From an uncultured Rhodocyclaceae bacterium (GTDB lineage: Bacteria; Pseudomonadota; Gammaproteobacteria; Burkholderiales; Rhodocyclaceae), in the NCBI GenBank assembly GCA_907163225.1, contig OU015322.1, positions 2,690,060 to 2,754,059 on the forward strand: a stretch of DNA of 64,000 bases. Direction: 5' to 3'. A program made the translations under genes and the position numbers. Of the stretch, positions 1 through 8,635 are shown one piece after another; position 1 is the stretch's first letter; every line of letters starts with the position of its first letter. Under the pieces are notes generated by a model. It was not told where the DNA came from. It saw nothing but the letters and a program-made list of their open reading frames with translations, and ran no database searches.

Positions 1-1288
1 GCAACAGGTCGCGGTCGGTGTGCTGCTGGTTCATCAAGAGCGGACAGACGCCGCGGTAGAGCACCATGCGGCCGACCGATTCGGCGTCCGGCGTCAGCGC
101 GTAGATCGGCACGCCGCAGTTCAGTCGGCTCATCCACAGCGCGGTCGAGCCGGACTGGGTCAGCGCGGCGATGGCCTTGACCTTGAGGTGATGCGCCGTC
201 CAGATGGCGGCCATGGCAATCGACTGGTCGATGCGCGTGAACACGCGGTCGAGGAATTCACGGTCGAGGGTGATTTCGGCTGAGCGCTCGGCTTCGACGC
301 AGATGCGGGCCATCGATTCGACCACTTCGACCGGGTATTTGCCGGCCGCCGTTTCGGCCGAGAGCATCACCGCATCGGTGCCGTCGAGCACGGCGTTGGC
401 GACGTCGGAGACTTCGGCGCGGGTGGGCACCGGCGAGGTGATCATTGATTCCATCATCTGTGTGGCAGTGATGGTCAGCTTGTTCATGTCGCGCGCCATG
501 CGGATCATTTTTTTCTGCAGGGCGGGCACGGCAGCGTCACCGACCTCGACCGCCAGATCGCCGCGGGCCACCATGACGCCGTCGGAGGCGCCGAGGATTT
601 CTTCCAGATTGCTCACCGCCTCGACGCGCTCGATCTTGGCGATCAGTACGGCGGTGCTCCCCGCGGCACGCAACAGCTGGCGCGCCATGTACATGTCGGC
701 GGCGCTTTTCGGGAAGGAGACGGCGACAAAATCAACGCCGATGCTCGCCGCCGTCTTGATGTCGTCCATATCCTTGGCAGTCAGTGCCGGCGCGGTCAGG
801 CCGCCGCCCTGGCGATTGATGCCCTTGTTGTTGGAGAGGTCTCCGCCGACCAGTACGCAGGTGTGAATTTCATGACCACGTACGCCGGTCACTTCCAGCT
901 TCAGCCGACCATCGTCAAGGAGCAGGATGTCGCCATTGACGACGTCTTTGGGCAGATCCTTGTAGTCGAGGCCGACGCGTTCCTGATTGCCCAGCGCACA
1001 TTGGGCATCGAGGATGAAGGCGTCGCCGACGACCAGCGTGATCTTGCTGTTCTCGAATTTGCCGACGCGAATCTTCGGCCCCTGCAGGTCACCAAGAATG
1101 CCGACGCTGCGGCCAAACTTGGCGGCGGCAGCGCGGATGCCATCGGCGCGCGCCTTGTGGTCCTCGGCCGTGCCGTGCGAGAAATTCATCCGGACAACGT
1201 CGATGCCGGCCTGCACCATGCGCTCGAGAACTTCCGGCGTCGATGAGGCGGGGCCCAGCGTGGCAACGATCTTGGTGTGGCGTGACAT
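1..1288 (-). CDS. pyk: Pyruvate kinase (3' end outside window)
   Basis: Converts phosphoenolpyruvate and ADP to pyruvate and ATP, the last step of glycolysis. Translating the minus strand from the ATG at 1288 gives a start reading MSRHTKIVATLGPAS, followed by MNFSHG, GDLQGPKIR, the metal-binding region around IAKIE and the MVARGDLAVE stretch, all hallmarks of the family. A GGAGAAG ribosome site sits just upstream. The frame stays open to base 1, so the C-terminal part lies outside the window. It is the last gene seen in the minus-strand run tkt-gap-epd-pgk-pyk. About 88 bp, holding a pair of inverted dispersed elements, separate it from pgk. Confidence 0.95.
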   Translation of the reverse strand, partial: MSRHTKIVATLGPASSTPEVLERMVQAGIDVVRMNFSHGTAEDHKARADGIRAAAAKFGRSVGILGDLQGPKIRVGKFENSKITLVVGDAFILDAQCALGNQERVGLDYKDLPKDVVNGDILLLDDGRLKLEVTGVRGHEIHTCVLVGGDLSNNKGINRQGGGLTAPALTAKDMDDIKTAASIGVDFVAVSFPKSAADMYMARQLLRAAGSTAVLIAKIERVEAVSNLEEILGASDGVMVARGDLAVEVGDAAVPALQKKMIRMARDMNKLTITATQMMESMITSPVPTRAEVSDVANAVLDGTDAVMLSAETAAGKYPVEVVESMARICVEAERSAEITLDREFLDRVFTRIDQSIAMAAIWTAHHLKVKAIAALTQSGSTALWMSRLNCGVPIYALTPDAESVGRMVLYRGVCPLLMNQQHTDRDLL

Positions 1289-1325
1289 GTCTTCTCCATC
1301 CCTGCTTATATTTGGTTTTTTGGGC

Positions 1326-1346
1326 ATTTTTTCCGGTCGACCGTGG
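1326..1346 (+). repeat. Dispersed element between pgk and pyk, copy 1
   Basis: Plus-oriented TTTTTTCCGGTCGACCGTGG, in the 88-bp gap between pgk and pyk. With the inverted copy at 1357 it can fold into a hairpin. Confidence 0.8.
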
Positions 1347-1356
1347 GAGTCATCTT

Positions 1357-1372
1357 ACGGTCAACCGGTTGC
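1357..1372 (-). repeat. Dispersed element between pgk and pyk, copy 2 (inverted)
   Basis: ACGGTCAACCGG core in inverted orientation, 13 bp from copy 1 core. It pairs with copy 1 except for one position. Confidence 0.65.
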
Positions 1373-1376
1373 CGAA

Positions 1377-2561
1377 TTATTTCGCAGCGCGTTCTTCCAG
1401 CACCTGGATCGCCGGCAGAACCTTGCCTTCGAGGAATTCCAGGAAGGCGCCGCCGCCGGTCGAGATGTAACCGACGTCGTCCGCAATGTGGAATTTGGCG
1501 ATGGCGGCCAGCGTGTCGCCGCCGCCGGCAATTGAGAAGGCTTCGGAGTGGGCGATGGCGGATGCCATCATCTTGGTGCCGCCGGCGAACTGTGGCAGTT
1601 CGAAGACGCCGACCGGGCCGTTCCAGACGATGGTGCCGGCGTTGGCGATGATCTCGGTCAGGCGGGCCGAAGTCTTCGGGCCGACGTCGAGAATGCGGTC
1701 ATGGACGGCGACGTCATCGACGGAAATCTTGTTGGCGCGGGCCAGGGCGGAGACTTCGTCGGCCACCACGACGTCGGTCGGCAACGGGACTTCGGCGCCG
1801 CGCTCCTTCATGATGTCCATGATGGCGTGGGCTTCCTTGACCAGATCGGCTTCGGCCAGCGAGTCGCCGATGCGCTTGCCGGAGGCGAGCAGGAAGGTGT
1901 TGGCGATACCGCCGCCGACGATCAACTGGTCGACCTTGCTGGCCAGCGACTTGAGGATGGTCAGTTTGGACGAAACCTTGGAGCCGCCGACGATGGCGAC
2001 CAGCGGGCGCTTCGGCGCGTGCAGGGCTTTGGTCAGGGCGTCGATTTCGGCGCCCATCAGCATGCCGGCGCAGGCCACCGGGGCGTACTTGGCGATGCCG
2101 TGCGTGGTCGCTTCGGCGCGGTGGGCGGTGCCGAAGGCGTCGTTTACATACACGTCACAGAGCTTGGCCATCTTTTGCGCCAGCTCGTCGTTGTTCTTCT
2201 TTTCGCCCTTGTTGCAGCGGCAGTTCTCGAGCAGCACTACTTCGCCCGGTTTCACTTCAAAACCACCGTCGACCCAGTCGGTGATCAGGCGCACGGAGGT
2301 GTGCAGCATCTGGCCGAGGCGCACGGCGACGGGCAACAGGCTGTCATCGGGCGTCAGTTCGCCTTCGGTCGGACGACCGAGGTGGGAGGTGACCATCACG
2401 GCCGCACCCTTTTCCAGGCAGTACTTGATCGACGGCAGCGAGGCTCGGATGCGGGTGTCTTCGGTGATGTTGCCGGCTTCGTCCTGCGGCACGTTCAAGT
2501 CGGCGCGGATGAAGACGCGCTTGCCGGAAACATCAAGGTCGGTGAGTTTGGTGACGTTCAT
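1377..2561 (-). CDS. pgk: Phosphoglycerate kinase
   Basis: Transfers phosphate between 1,3-bisphosphoglycerate and ADP in glycolysis, and the reverse in gluconeogenesis. The 394-residue product has the normal family length. Visible motifs are RADLNVP near residue 20, TSHLGRP near 60, the GGSKVSSKL region near 195 and the C-terminal nucleotide site [13 protein letters not shown]. The start ATG at 2561 follows a GGAG ribosome site. It lies 21 bp downstream of epd on the same strand, so co-transcription is likely. Confidence 0.97.
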   Translation of the reverse strand: MNVTKLTDLDVSGKRVFIRADLNVPQDEAGNITEDTRIRASLPSIKYCLEKGAAVMVTSHLGRPTEGELTPDDSLLPVAVRLGQMLHTSVRLITDWVDGGFEVKPGEVVLLENCRCNKGEKKNNDELAQKMAKLCDVYVNDAFGTAHRAEATTHGIAKYAPVACAGMLMGAEIDALTKALHAPKRPLVAIVGGSKVSSKLTILKSLASKVDQLIVGGGIANTFLLASGKRIGDSLAEADLVKEAHAIMDIMKERGAEVPLPTDVVVADEVSALARANKISVDDVAVHDRILDVGPKTSARLTEIIANAGTIVWNGPVGVFELPQFAGGTKMMASAIAHSEAFSIAGGGDTLAAIAKFHIADDVGYISTGGGAFLEFLEGKVLPAIQVLEERAAK

Positions 2562-2582
2562 GGTTTTCTCCAGAGTTTGAGC

Positions 2583-3632
2583 TTAGTTATTCTTTTGCGG
2601 CCAAAGGCGCGACCAGTGATCGGCCACCTCCAGCATGCGGTTGGCGAAGCCCCATTCGTTGTCGAACCAGACGAAGAGATTCACCAGGTGCGTGCCGGCG
2701 GTACGTGTCTGGCTGCCGTCGACGATTGCGGAATGCGGGTCGTGATTGAAATCGATCGAGGCGTGGGCCGCCTCGGAATAGGCGACCAGGCCTTTCAGCG
2801 AGCCACGCGCCGCATCGCCGAGCAGGGCGTTGATGCTGTGCGCCGAGACCGGGCGCTGGGTGCTGATGGTCAGATCGATGGCCGAAACATTCAGCGTCGG
2901 CACGCGGATCGCCTTGGCCTGCAGCTTGCCGGTCAATTGCGGCAGCAGGCGCTCGATGCCGCGAGCGAGGCCGGTCGACACCGGGATGATCGACTGCATG
3001 GCTGAGCGCGTGCGGCGCAGGTCGCTATGGTGATAGCCGTCAATCAGCGGCTGGTCGTTCATGACCGAGTGTAGCGTCGTCAGCAGTGTTTGTTCGATGC
3101 CAACTTCGCGGTCGAGCAGGTCGAGCAGCGGGACGATGGCATTGGTCGTGCACGAGGCAGCCGATACCAGTTGCTCGCGGCCGGTCAGGCTGTTCTGATT
3201 GATGCCGGCGACGATGGTCGCATCGACATCATCGCCGCTGGCGCCGGGGTGGGAGAGCAGTAGGCGTGGGCAGCCGGCATTTATGAATTTGCTCAATTCT
3301 TCCCGTTGACCGTAGCAACCGGAGGCTTCGATCAGCAGATCGATGTTCAGGCCGTGCCAATCGACGTCTTCCGGCTTTCGTGCGTGGCTGATGCTGATCG
3401 CCTGGCCGTCGATCAAAAGCGCGGCATCGCCGACCTCAACCTGGCCGGGAAAGCGGCCGTGGGTTGAATCAAAGCGCGTCAGGTAGGCCATGCTTTCCAG
3501 ATTCGCCGGCTCATTGATGGCGACGACCTGAAGATTGTGCGGCACGGACGATTCGCGCAGGGCTCGCAGGAAACAGCGGCCGATACGGCCATAACCGTTG
3601 ATGGCAAGACGCAAGGGGGGGTTCTGACGCAC
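2583..3632 (-). CDS. epd: Erythrose-4-phosphate dehydrogenase (GAPDH paralogue)
   Basis: A 349-residue member of the GAPDH family. The Rossmann start is INGYGRIGR and the catalytic cysteine lies in SCTTN near residue 160. The segment after the catalytic Cys (HSVMNDQPLIDGYHH, then LRRTRSAMQSIIP) resembles Epd, which oxidises erythrose-4-phosphate for pyridoxal phosphate synthesis, more than classical GapA. A second GAPDH of standard type lies directly upstream, which supports a separate role. The start codon is GTG with no convincing ribosome site, so the start is uncertain. A copy of the dispersed element lies inside the gene near 3300. It could instead be a second gluconeogenic GAPDH. Confidence 0.75.
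   Translation of the reverse strand: MRQNPPLRLAINGYGRIGRCFLRALRESSVPHNLQVVAINEPANLESMAYLTRFDSTHGRFPGQVEVGDAALLIDGQAISISHARKPEDVDWHGLNIDLLIEASGCYGQREELSKFINAGCPRLLLSHPGASGDDVDATIVAGINQNSLTGREQLVSAASCTTNAIVPLLDLLDREVGIEQTLLTTLHSVMNDQPLIDGYHHSDLRRTRSAMQSIIPVSTGLARGIERLLPQLTGKLQAKAIRVPTLNVSAIDLTISTQRPVSAHSINALLGDAARGSLKGLVAYSEAAHASIDFNHDPHSAIVDGSQTRTAGTHLVNLFVWFDNEWGFANRMLEVADHWSRLWPQKNN
3297..3317 (+). repeat. Dispersed element inside epd
   Basis: TTCTTCCCGTTGACCGTAGC, plus-oriented and in the coding sequence of epd, which is read on the minus strand. Confidence 0.65.
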
Positions 3633-3666
3633 GTTCTGTTGATGCCTATCGGACGGGGTGAAACAA

Positions 3667-3688
3667 AAGGGGCCTTGCGGCCCCTTTC
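3667..3688 (-). terminator. Hairpin terminator between gap and epd
   Basis: AAAGGGGCC and GGCCCCTTT form a perfect 9-bp stem around a 4-base loop. Read on the minus strand, the stem is followed by TTGTTT. It lies between the gap stop codon and the epd start, so it probably terminates or attenuates the tkt-gap transcript. Confidence 0.7.
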
Positions 3689-3702
3689 ATGAAACAAACA
3701 GC

Positions 3703-4731
3703 TTACTTGGCGGCCATCCAGGCGCGGGCGGCGTCGAGCATGCGGCAGGAATAGCCCCACTCGTTGTCGTACCAGGCCAGAACCTTGACCAGCACCGAGC
3801 CGTCCTCGCCCTTGATGACGCGGGTCTGGGTAGCGTCGAAGGTGGAAGAAACGGTGGTGTGGTTGAAGTCGGAAGAGACCAGCGGCTCGTTGTTGACGTC
3901 GAGGATACCCTTCAGCGGGCCATTGGCGGCTGCCGTCATCAGGGCGTTGATTTCTTCCTTGGTGGTGGCGCGGTCAGCGGTGAAAGTCAGGTCAACCAGC
4001 GAAACGTTGATGGTCGGCACGCGCAGCGCGAAACCGTCAACCTTGCCAACCAGCTGCGGCAGTACCAGGCCAACGGCCTTGGCGGCGCCGGTTTTGGTCG
4101 GGATGATGTTGGCGGCAGCGGCACGGGCGCGACGCAGATCCTTGTGACGGACGTCGACGGTGACCTGGTCGTTGGTGTAGGCGTGGATGGTGGTCATCAG
4201 GCCCTGCTTGATGCCGATGGCGTCAGACAGGATCTTGGCAACCGGGGCCAGGCAGTTGGTTGTGCAGGAGGCGTTGGAGACGACGGTCATGTCGGCCTTC
4301 AGCGCGCCTTCGTTAACACCGACGACGATGGTGGTGTCGACGTCGTCGCCGCCCGGGGCGGAGATCAGCACGCGCTTGGCGCCCTGGTCGAGCAGGTCTT
4401 TGGCCTTGGCCTTGGTGGTGTAGGCGCCGGTGCACTCAAGCAGGATATCAACGCCGTGGCTGGCCCAGTTGACGCCCTTCGGGTCTTTGGTGGAGTAGAA
4501 AGCGACCTTCTTGCCATCGATGATGATGCAGTTTTCACCTTCGGTTTCGACGCTGGTGCGGAAACGGCCGTGCGTCGTGTCGTACTTGAGCAGGTGGGCG
4601 TTGGTGGCCAGATCGCCAGCGGCGTTGATGGCGACAACTTCGAATTCATTCTGCAAGCCCTGCTCGTAAATCGCGCGCAGCGTGCAGCGACCGATACGAC
4701 CGAAACCATTGATAGCAACCTTGATAGCCAT
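3703..4731 (-). CDS. gap: Glyceraldehyde-3-phosphate dehydrogenase
   Basis: NAD(P)-dependent oxidation and phosphorylation of glyceraldehyde-3-phosphate. The 342-residue product starts [15 protein letters not shown] and has the catalytic SNASCTTNC motif near residue 155. It also has the conserved [20 protein letters not shown] and WYDNEWGYS segments. A strong AGGAGAGA ribosome site precedes the ATG. tkt ends 23 bp upstream. A hairpin with a T-rich tail follows the gene, so at least part of the transcription should stop before epd. Confidence 0.97.
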   Translation of the reverse strand: MAIKVAINGFGRIGRCTLRAIYEQGLQNEFEVVAINAAGDLATNAHLLKYDTTHGRFRTSVETEGENCIIIDGKKVAFYSTKDPKGVNWASHGVDILLECTGAYTTKAKAKDLLDQGAKRVLISAPGGDDVDTTIVVGVNEGALKADMTVVSNASCTTNCLAPVAKILSDAIGIKQGLMTTIHAYTNDQVTVDVRHKDLRRARAAAANIIPTKTGAAKAVGLVLPQLVGKVDGFALRVPTINVSLVDLTFTADRATTKEEINALMTAAANGPLKGILDVNNEPLVSSDFNHTTVSSTFDATQTRVIKGEDGSVLVKVLAWYDNEWGYSCRMLDAARAWMAAK

Positions 4732-4754
4732 GAATCTCTCTCCTCTTTAGTTAA

Positions 4755-6761
4755 TCAGGACAACAGTGCCTTGGCCGTCTTGACGACGTTGGCGACAGTG
4801 AAACCGAACATCTCGAACAACTGGCCGGCCGGGGCAGACTCGCCGAAGCGGTCGATGCCGATCACGGCGCCATGCAGGCCGACATACTTACGCCAGAAAT
4901 CCGGGTGAGCGGCTTCGATGGCGATGCGTGTCTTGCAGGTGCCGAGGACGCTGGCCTTGTAGCCGTCGCTCTGGCGGTCGAAAACGTTGGTGCAGGGCAT
5001 GGAAACCACGCGGGTCTTGATGCCTTCACCGGCCAGTGCCGCTTGCGTATCGAGTGCCAGTTTGATTTCGGAACCGGTGGCGATCAGCGTGATCTGTGCC
5101 TCGCCATCGGCCTCGGACAGCACGTAGCCTCCCTTGGCGATGTTGATGTCGCTGACATTTTGCGTCACGGTCGGCAGATTCTGGCGTGATAAAGCTAACA
5201 AACTGGGGCCATTTTTCCGGTCGACCGCAGAAATCCAGGCGATGGCCGTTTCGGTCGCATCGGCCGGACGCCAGACGTCGAGGTTCGGAATGATGCGCAT
5301 CGACGGGATGTGTTCGACCGGCTGGTGCGTCGGGCCGTCTTCGCCAAGGCCGATGGAGTCATGGGTATAAACCATGATCTGACGCTGCTTCATCAGCGCG
5401 GCCATGCGGATGGCGTTGCGGGCGTAGTCGGAAAAGACCAGGAAGGTGGCGGTGTAAGGCACCAGGCCGCCATGCAGCGCGATGCCGTTGGCGATTGCCG
5501 TCATGCCGAATTCACGGACGCCGTAGTAGCAGTAGTTGCCGCCTTCGGTGCGGGTGACGCCCTTGCTGCCCTTGACGAAGGTCAGATTGGAACCGGCCAG
5601 GTCAGCCGAGCCGCCGAAAATTTCCGGCACTGCAGGAACCAGCGCAGCGATGGCGTTCTGCGAAGCCTTGCGGGTGGCGATGTTCTCGGCCTTCTCGCGG
5701 CAGCTGGCGATGTAGGCGGCCTTGGTCGCTTCCCAGTTGGCCGGCAGTTCGTTTTTGATGACGCGGCGCTCGAATTCGGCGGCTTCGGCCGGGAAGGCTG
5801 CGCTGTAGGCGGCAAAACGGGCATTCCAGTCGCTTTCGGCTGCTGCGCCGGCGGCCTTGCGATCCCAGGCAGCGTAGATCTCGGCCGGGATTTCAAAGGC
5901 CGGGTGGTTCCAGCCAATGTATTCGCGGGCGGCGGCAATTTCGTCCTTGCCGAGCGGTGCGCCGTGGCAGTCGTGCGAACCCTGCTTGTTCGGGGCGCCC
6001 ATGCCGATGGTGGTCTTGCAGCAGATCAGACTCGGCTTCTGGGTTACGGCCTTTGCGGCTTGAAGGGCGGCCTCGACAGCGGCGCTGTCGTGACCGTCAA
6101 CATCATCGATAACGTGCCAGCCATAGGCTTCGAAGCGTTTCGGGGTGTCATCGGTGAACCAGCCTTCAACGTGGCCGTCGATGGAGATGCCATTGTCGTC
6201 CCAGAAGGCGATCAGCTTGCCGAGACCGAGCGTGCCGGCAAGCGAACAGGCTTCGTGCGAAACGCCTTCCATCAGGCAACCGTCGCCGAGGAAGGTGAAG
6301 GTGTGGTGATTGACGATTTCGTGACCGGGCTTGTTGAACTCGGCAGCCAGCACCTTTTCGGCCAGCGCGAAGCCGACGGCGTTGGTGATGCCCTGGCCGA
6401 GCGGGCCGGTAGTCGTCTCGACGCCGGGGGCGTAGCCGTATTCCGGGTGGCCTGGCGTTTTTGAATGTAGCTGGCGGAAGTTCTTCAGGTCATTGATCGA
6501 CAGATCGTAGCCGGTCAAATGTAGCAGCGCGTAAACCAGCATCGAACCGTGGCCATTCGACATGACAAAGCGGTCGCGGTCGGGCCACTGCGGATTGGCC
6601 GGGTTATGGCGAAGATGGCGACGCCAGAGGACTTCGGCAATTTCCGCCATGCCCATCGGCGCGCCGGGGTGACCGGAGTTGGCCTGCTGGACGGCGTCCA
6701 TGGCGAGGGCGCGGATGGCGCCGGTCAGGGGAGAAAACTTGGGGAGATTGCTGACGCTCAT
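4755..6761 (-). CDS. tkt: Transketolase
   Basis: Thiamine-diphosphate enzyme that moves two-carbon units between sugar phosphates in the pentose phosphate pathway, and in the Calvin cycle where present. The 668-residue product matches family length. Visible are [12 protein letters not shown] near residue 28, the ThDP motif [14 protein letters not shown] with a downstream [10 protein letters not shown], and the C-terminal [12 protein letters not shown] region. Grouping with gap, pgk, pyk and fbp fits a shared sugar-phosphate cluster. The dispersed element at 5207-5230 is embedded in the coding sequence and encodes the AVDRKNGP stretch without breaking the frame. Confidence 0.97.
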   Translation of the reverse strand: MSVSNLPKFSPLTGAIRALAMDAVQQANSGHPGAPMGMAEIAEVLWRRHLRHNPANPQWPDRDRFVMSNGHGSMLVYALLHLTGYDLSINDLKNFRQLHSKTPGHPEYGYAPGVETTTGPLGQGITNAVGFALAEKVLAAEFNKPGHEIVNHHTFTFLGDGCLMEGVSHEACSLAGTLGLGKLIAFWDDNGISIDGHVEGWFTDDTPKRFEAYGWHVIDDVDGHDSAAVEAALQAAKAVTQKPSLICCKTTIGMGAPNKQGSHDCHGAPLGKDEIAAAREYIGWNHPAFEIPAEIYAAWDRKAAGAAAESDWNARFAAYSAAFPAEAAEFERRVIKNELPANWEATKAAYIASCREKAENIATRKASQNAIAALVPAVPEIFGGSADLAGSNLTFVKGSKGVTRTEGGNYCYYGVREFGMTAIANGIALHGGLVPYTATFLVFSDYARNAIRMAALMKQRQIMVYTHDSIGLGEDGPTHQPVEHIPSMRIIPNLDVWRPADATETAIAWISAVDRKNGPSLLALSRQNLPTVTQNVSDINIAKGGYVLSEADGEAQITLIATGSEIKLALDTQAALAGEGIKTRVVSMPCTNVFDRQSDGYKASVLGTCKTRIAIEAAHPDFWRKYVGLHGAVIGIDRFGESAPAGQLFEMFGFTVANVVKTAKALLS
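5207..5230 (+). repeat. Dispersed element inside tkt
   Basis: GGCCATTTTTCCGG followed by TCGACCGCAG, plus-oriented within tkt; the opposite strand codes AVDRKNG. Confidence 0.8.
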
Positions 6762-6830
6762 GATCCGGGAATCCAGCCTGCTGAAAAGCTGAAATTATCC
6801 GGGAAAAGGCCCTTTTTGGGTAGGGCGATG

Positions 6831-6870
6831 TGACGGCAATGACAGGTATTGGCGCCTGTCATTGCCGTCA
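6831..6870. terminator. 16-bp perfect inverted repeat between lipoprotein gene and tkt
   Basis: TGACGGCAATGACAGG at 6831-6846 and its exact reverse complement at 6855-6870 flank an 8-base loop. The stem starts 10 bp beyond the lipoprotein stop codon, a terminator-like position, but no long T-run follows on the minus strand. It may terminate transcription with a factor, protect an mRNA 3' end, or be a protein-binding palindrome. Confidence 0.6.
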
Positions 6871-6880
6871 AGGGCTATGC

Positions 6881-7549
6881 TTATTGAATTTTTGCGTCGA
6901 AATTGATCATCATCAGCACACCCTGGCCGCCGCCGACGCCGCCGCCGGTGTATGCAACACTGCCTTGTCCGGCATAAACCGCTTCGTAGCGATGGCTGTC
7001 CGAGCCGAAGTAGAAAGGAATGAAGGCTTTGCCGGTGACGTAGCCGCGGATGTTGGACGTGACGCCGAGGATGCGCTCAACTTCGCTTTGGTGCATGCCG
7101 ATCTGCAGTTGAGCCCATTTGCTGCCGGCCGGGATGTTGCCATGAACTTCTCCATCGAAAGTGCCGTCTCGCGATTTGATGACGCAGGGTTTGCACTCGG
7201 TACCCGTCTTAATGCTGCCGGCGCCGGTTGGTGCGGCCGGTGCAGCGGCCGCGCCGGGTTTGGTTTCGATGGTCTTGGCATTGGCTGCCTGCTCGGATTT
7301 CGGCTTGGCAGGCTCGCAATCAACTGCTGCCGCATCGACCTTCTTTGTTGTTTTCTTGCTCGCTTTTGCACCCTTCTTGGCGGCGGGTTCCGGTTTGCAT
7401 TCCGGCTTGGCAGGAGCCGGTGCTGCCGCCGTTTGAGTCGCGCTTGCAGTCGGTGCCGGCGCTGTTTCGTTGGGTTTGGACTCGTTGCTCTTGCAACTGG
7501 CTAGTATGGCGCAGGTTGCAAGCAGTAGCGCGATGGATGATTTTTGCAT
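6881..7549 (-). CDS. BamE/SmpA-like lipoprotein with low-complexity linker
   Basis: A 222-residue predicted lipoprotein. A short hydrophobic signal ends in a lipobox LASC with Cys at residue 19. A Pro/Ala/Lys-rich linker (about residues 20-125) follows, then a folded C-terminal part. There the stretch WAQLQIGMHQSEVERILG resembles the SmpA/OmlA (BamE) fold, whose members sit in the outer membrane and help barrel assembly. The final segment is Gly-rich. A GAGGAC ribosome site precedes the ATG. It lies between tkt and fbp on the same strand, but nothing links it to sugar metabolism. The BamE-like assignment is an inference from the short motif. Confidence 0.7.
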   Translation of the reverse strand: MQKSSIALLLATCAILASCKSNESKPNETAPAPTASATQTAAAPAPAKPECKPEPAAKKGAKASKKTTKKVDAAAVDCEPAKPKSEQAANAKTIETKPGAAAAPAAPTGAGSIKTGTECKPCVIKSRDGTFDGEVHGNIPAGSKWAQLQIGMHQSEVERILGVTSNIRGYVTGKAFIPFYFGSDSHRYEAVYAGQGSVAYTGGGVGGGQGVLMMINFDAKIQ

Positions 7550-7588
7550 TTCGTACGTCCTCTGAAGAGAATGGTGAGGTGTGGCAGT

Positions 7589-8602
7589 TCAGGCCGCGTG
7601 GTAGCGGGTAATGCGGTCAACTTCATTTTTCGATCCCAATATGACCGGTACGCGCTGGTGAAGTTTCTCCGGTGCGATGTCGAGAATCCGCTGACGCCCG
7701 GTCGTCGCTGTACCGCCGGCTTGTTCGATCAGCATGGCCATCGGGTTGGCTTCGTACATCAGGCGCAGCTTGCCACCCTGTGCCCTGAGCTTGCTGTCAA
7801 TCGGGTACAGGAAGATGCCGCCGCGGGTCATGATGCGATGCACGTCGGCGACCATCGAGCCGACCCAGCGCATGTTGTAGTCCTTGCCAAGCGGGCCTTC
7901 CTTGCCAGCCTGCATCTCGCTGATGTAGCGCTGAACCGGGGCTTCCCAGAAACGCTGGTTGGCCATGTTGATCGAGAATTCCTTGGTCTCGACGGGGATC
8001 TGCATGTTTTCCTGGGTCAGCAGGAATTGCCCCTGTTCTCTGTCAAGGGTGAAGGACGCGACGCCGTCGCCTACCGTGAGCACGAGCAGTGTCGTCGGGC
8101 CGTAAACCGCATAGCCGGCGGCTACCTGTGCCGTGCCGGGCTGCAGGAAGGCGCGTTCAGCTGCTTCCGGCGTCGATAGATCAGCGCCTTCCGGGCATTT
8201 GAGGACCGAGAAAATGGTACCGATCGAGACGTTGACGTCGATATTTGACGAGCCGTCGAGCGGATCGAAGGTCAGCAGGTATTCGCCCTTGGGAAAGCGG
8301 TGCGGAACGAGGTGGGGCAGATCCATTTCTTCGGAGGCCATGGCGGCAAGGTGGCCGCCCCATTCGTTGGCATCGAGCAGGATGTCGTTGGACAAAACGT
8401 CCAGTTTTTTCTGTGCTTCGCCCTGAATGTTATCGCTGCCGGCTTCACCAAGTACGCCACCCAGCCCGCCTTTGCCAATGGCGATCGAAATGGCCTGACA
8501 GGCTCTTGAAACGACTTCGATCAGCAGCTTCAGATCGCCCGTGATGACGCCTTTGTTGCGTTGCTCTTCGGTGAGGTAGCGTGCCAGCGTGCGCTGTGCC
8601 AT
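7589..8602 (-). CDS. fbp: Fructose-1,6-bisphosphatase class I
   Basis: Hydrolyses fructose-1,6-bisphosphate to fructose-6-phosphate in gluconeogenesis, and in the Calvin cycle where present. The 337-residue product carries the metal-binding motif [10 protein letters not shown] near residue 110. The substrate-binding region includes [13 protein letters not shown] and the C-terminal [19 protein letters not shown]. An AGGAG ribosome site precedes the ATG. It follows the PAS-GGDEF-EAL gene with a short gap and sits with tkt, gap, pgk and pyk. Confidence 0.97.
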   Translation of the reverse strand: MAQRTLARYLTEEQRNKGVITGDLKLLIEVVSRACQAISIAIGKGGLGGVLGEAGSDNIQGEAQKKLDVLSNDILLDANEWGGHLAAMASEEMDLPHLVPHRFPKGEYLLTFDPLDGSSNIDVNVSIGTIFSVLKCPEGADLSTPEAAERAFLQPGTAQVAAGYAVYGPTTLLVLTVGDGVASFTLDREQGQFLLTQENMQIPVETKEFSINMANQRFWEAPVQRYISEMQAGKEGPLGKDYNMRWVGSMVADVHRIMTRGGIFLYPIDSKLRAQGGKLRLMYEANPMAMLIEQAGGTATTGRQRILDIAPEKLHQRVPVILGSKNEVDRITRYHAA

Positions 8603-8635
8603 GGGAACTCCTGCTTCAATGACAAAAGCGCAATT

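Noticed and set aside
4-866. Long plus-strand open frames over pyk, pgk, epd, gap and tkt
   Set aside because: They overlap well-recognised minus-strand enzymes and show the composition of antisense frames in high-GC DNA.
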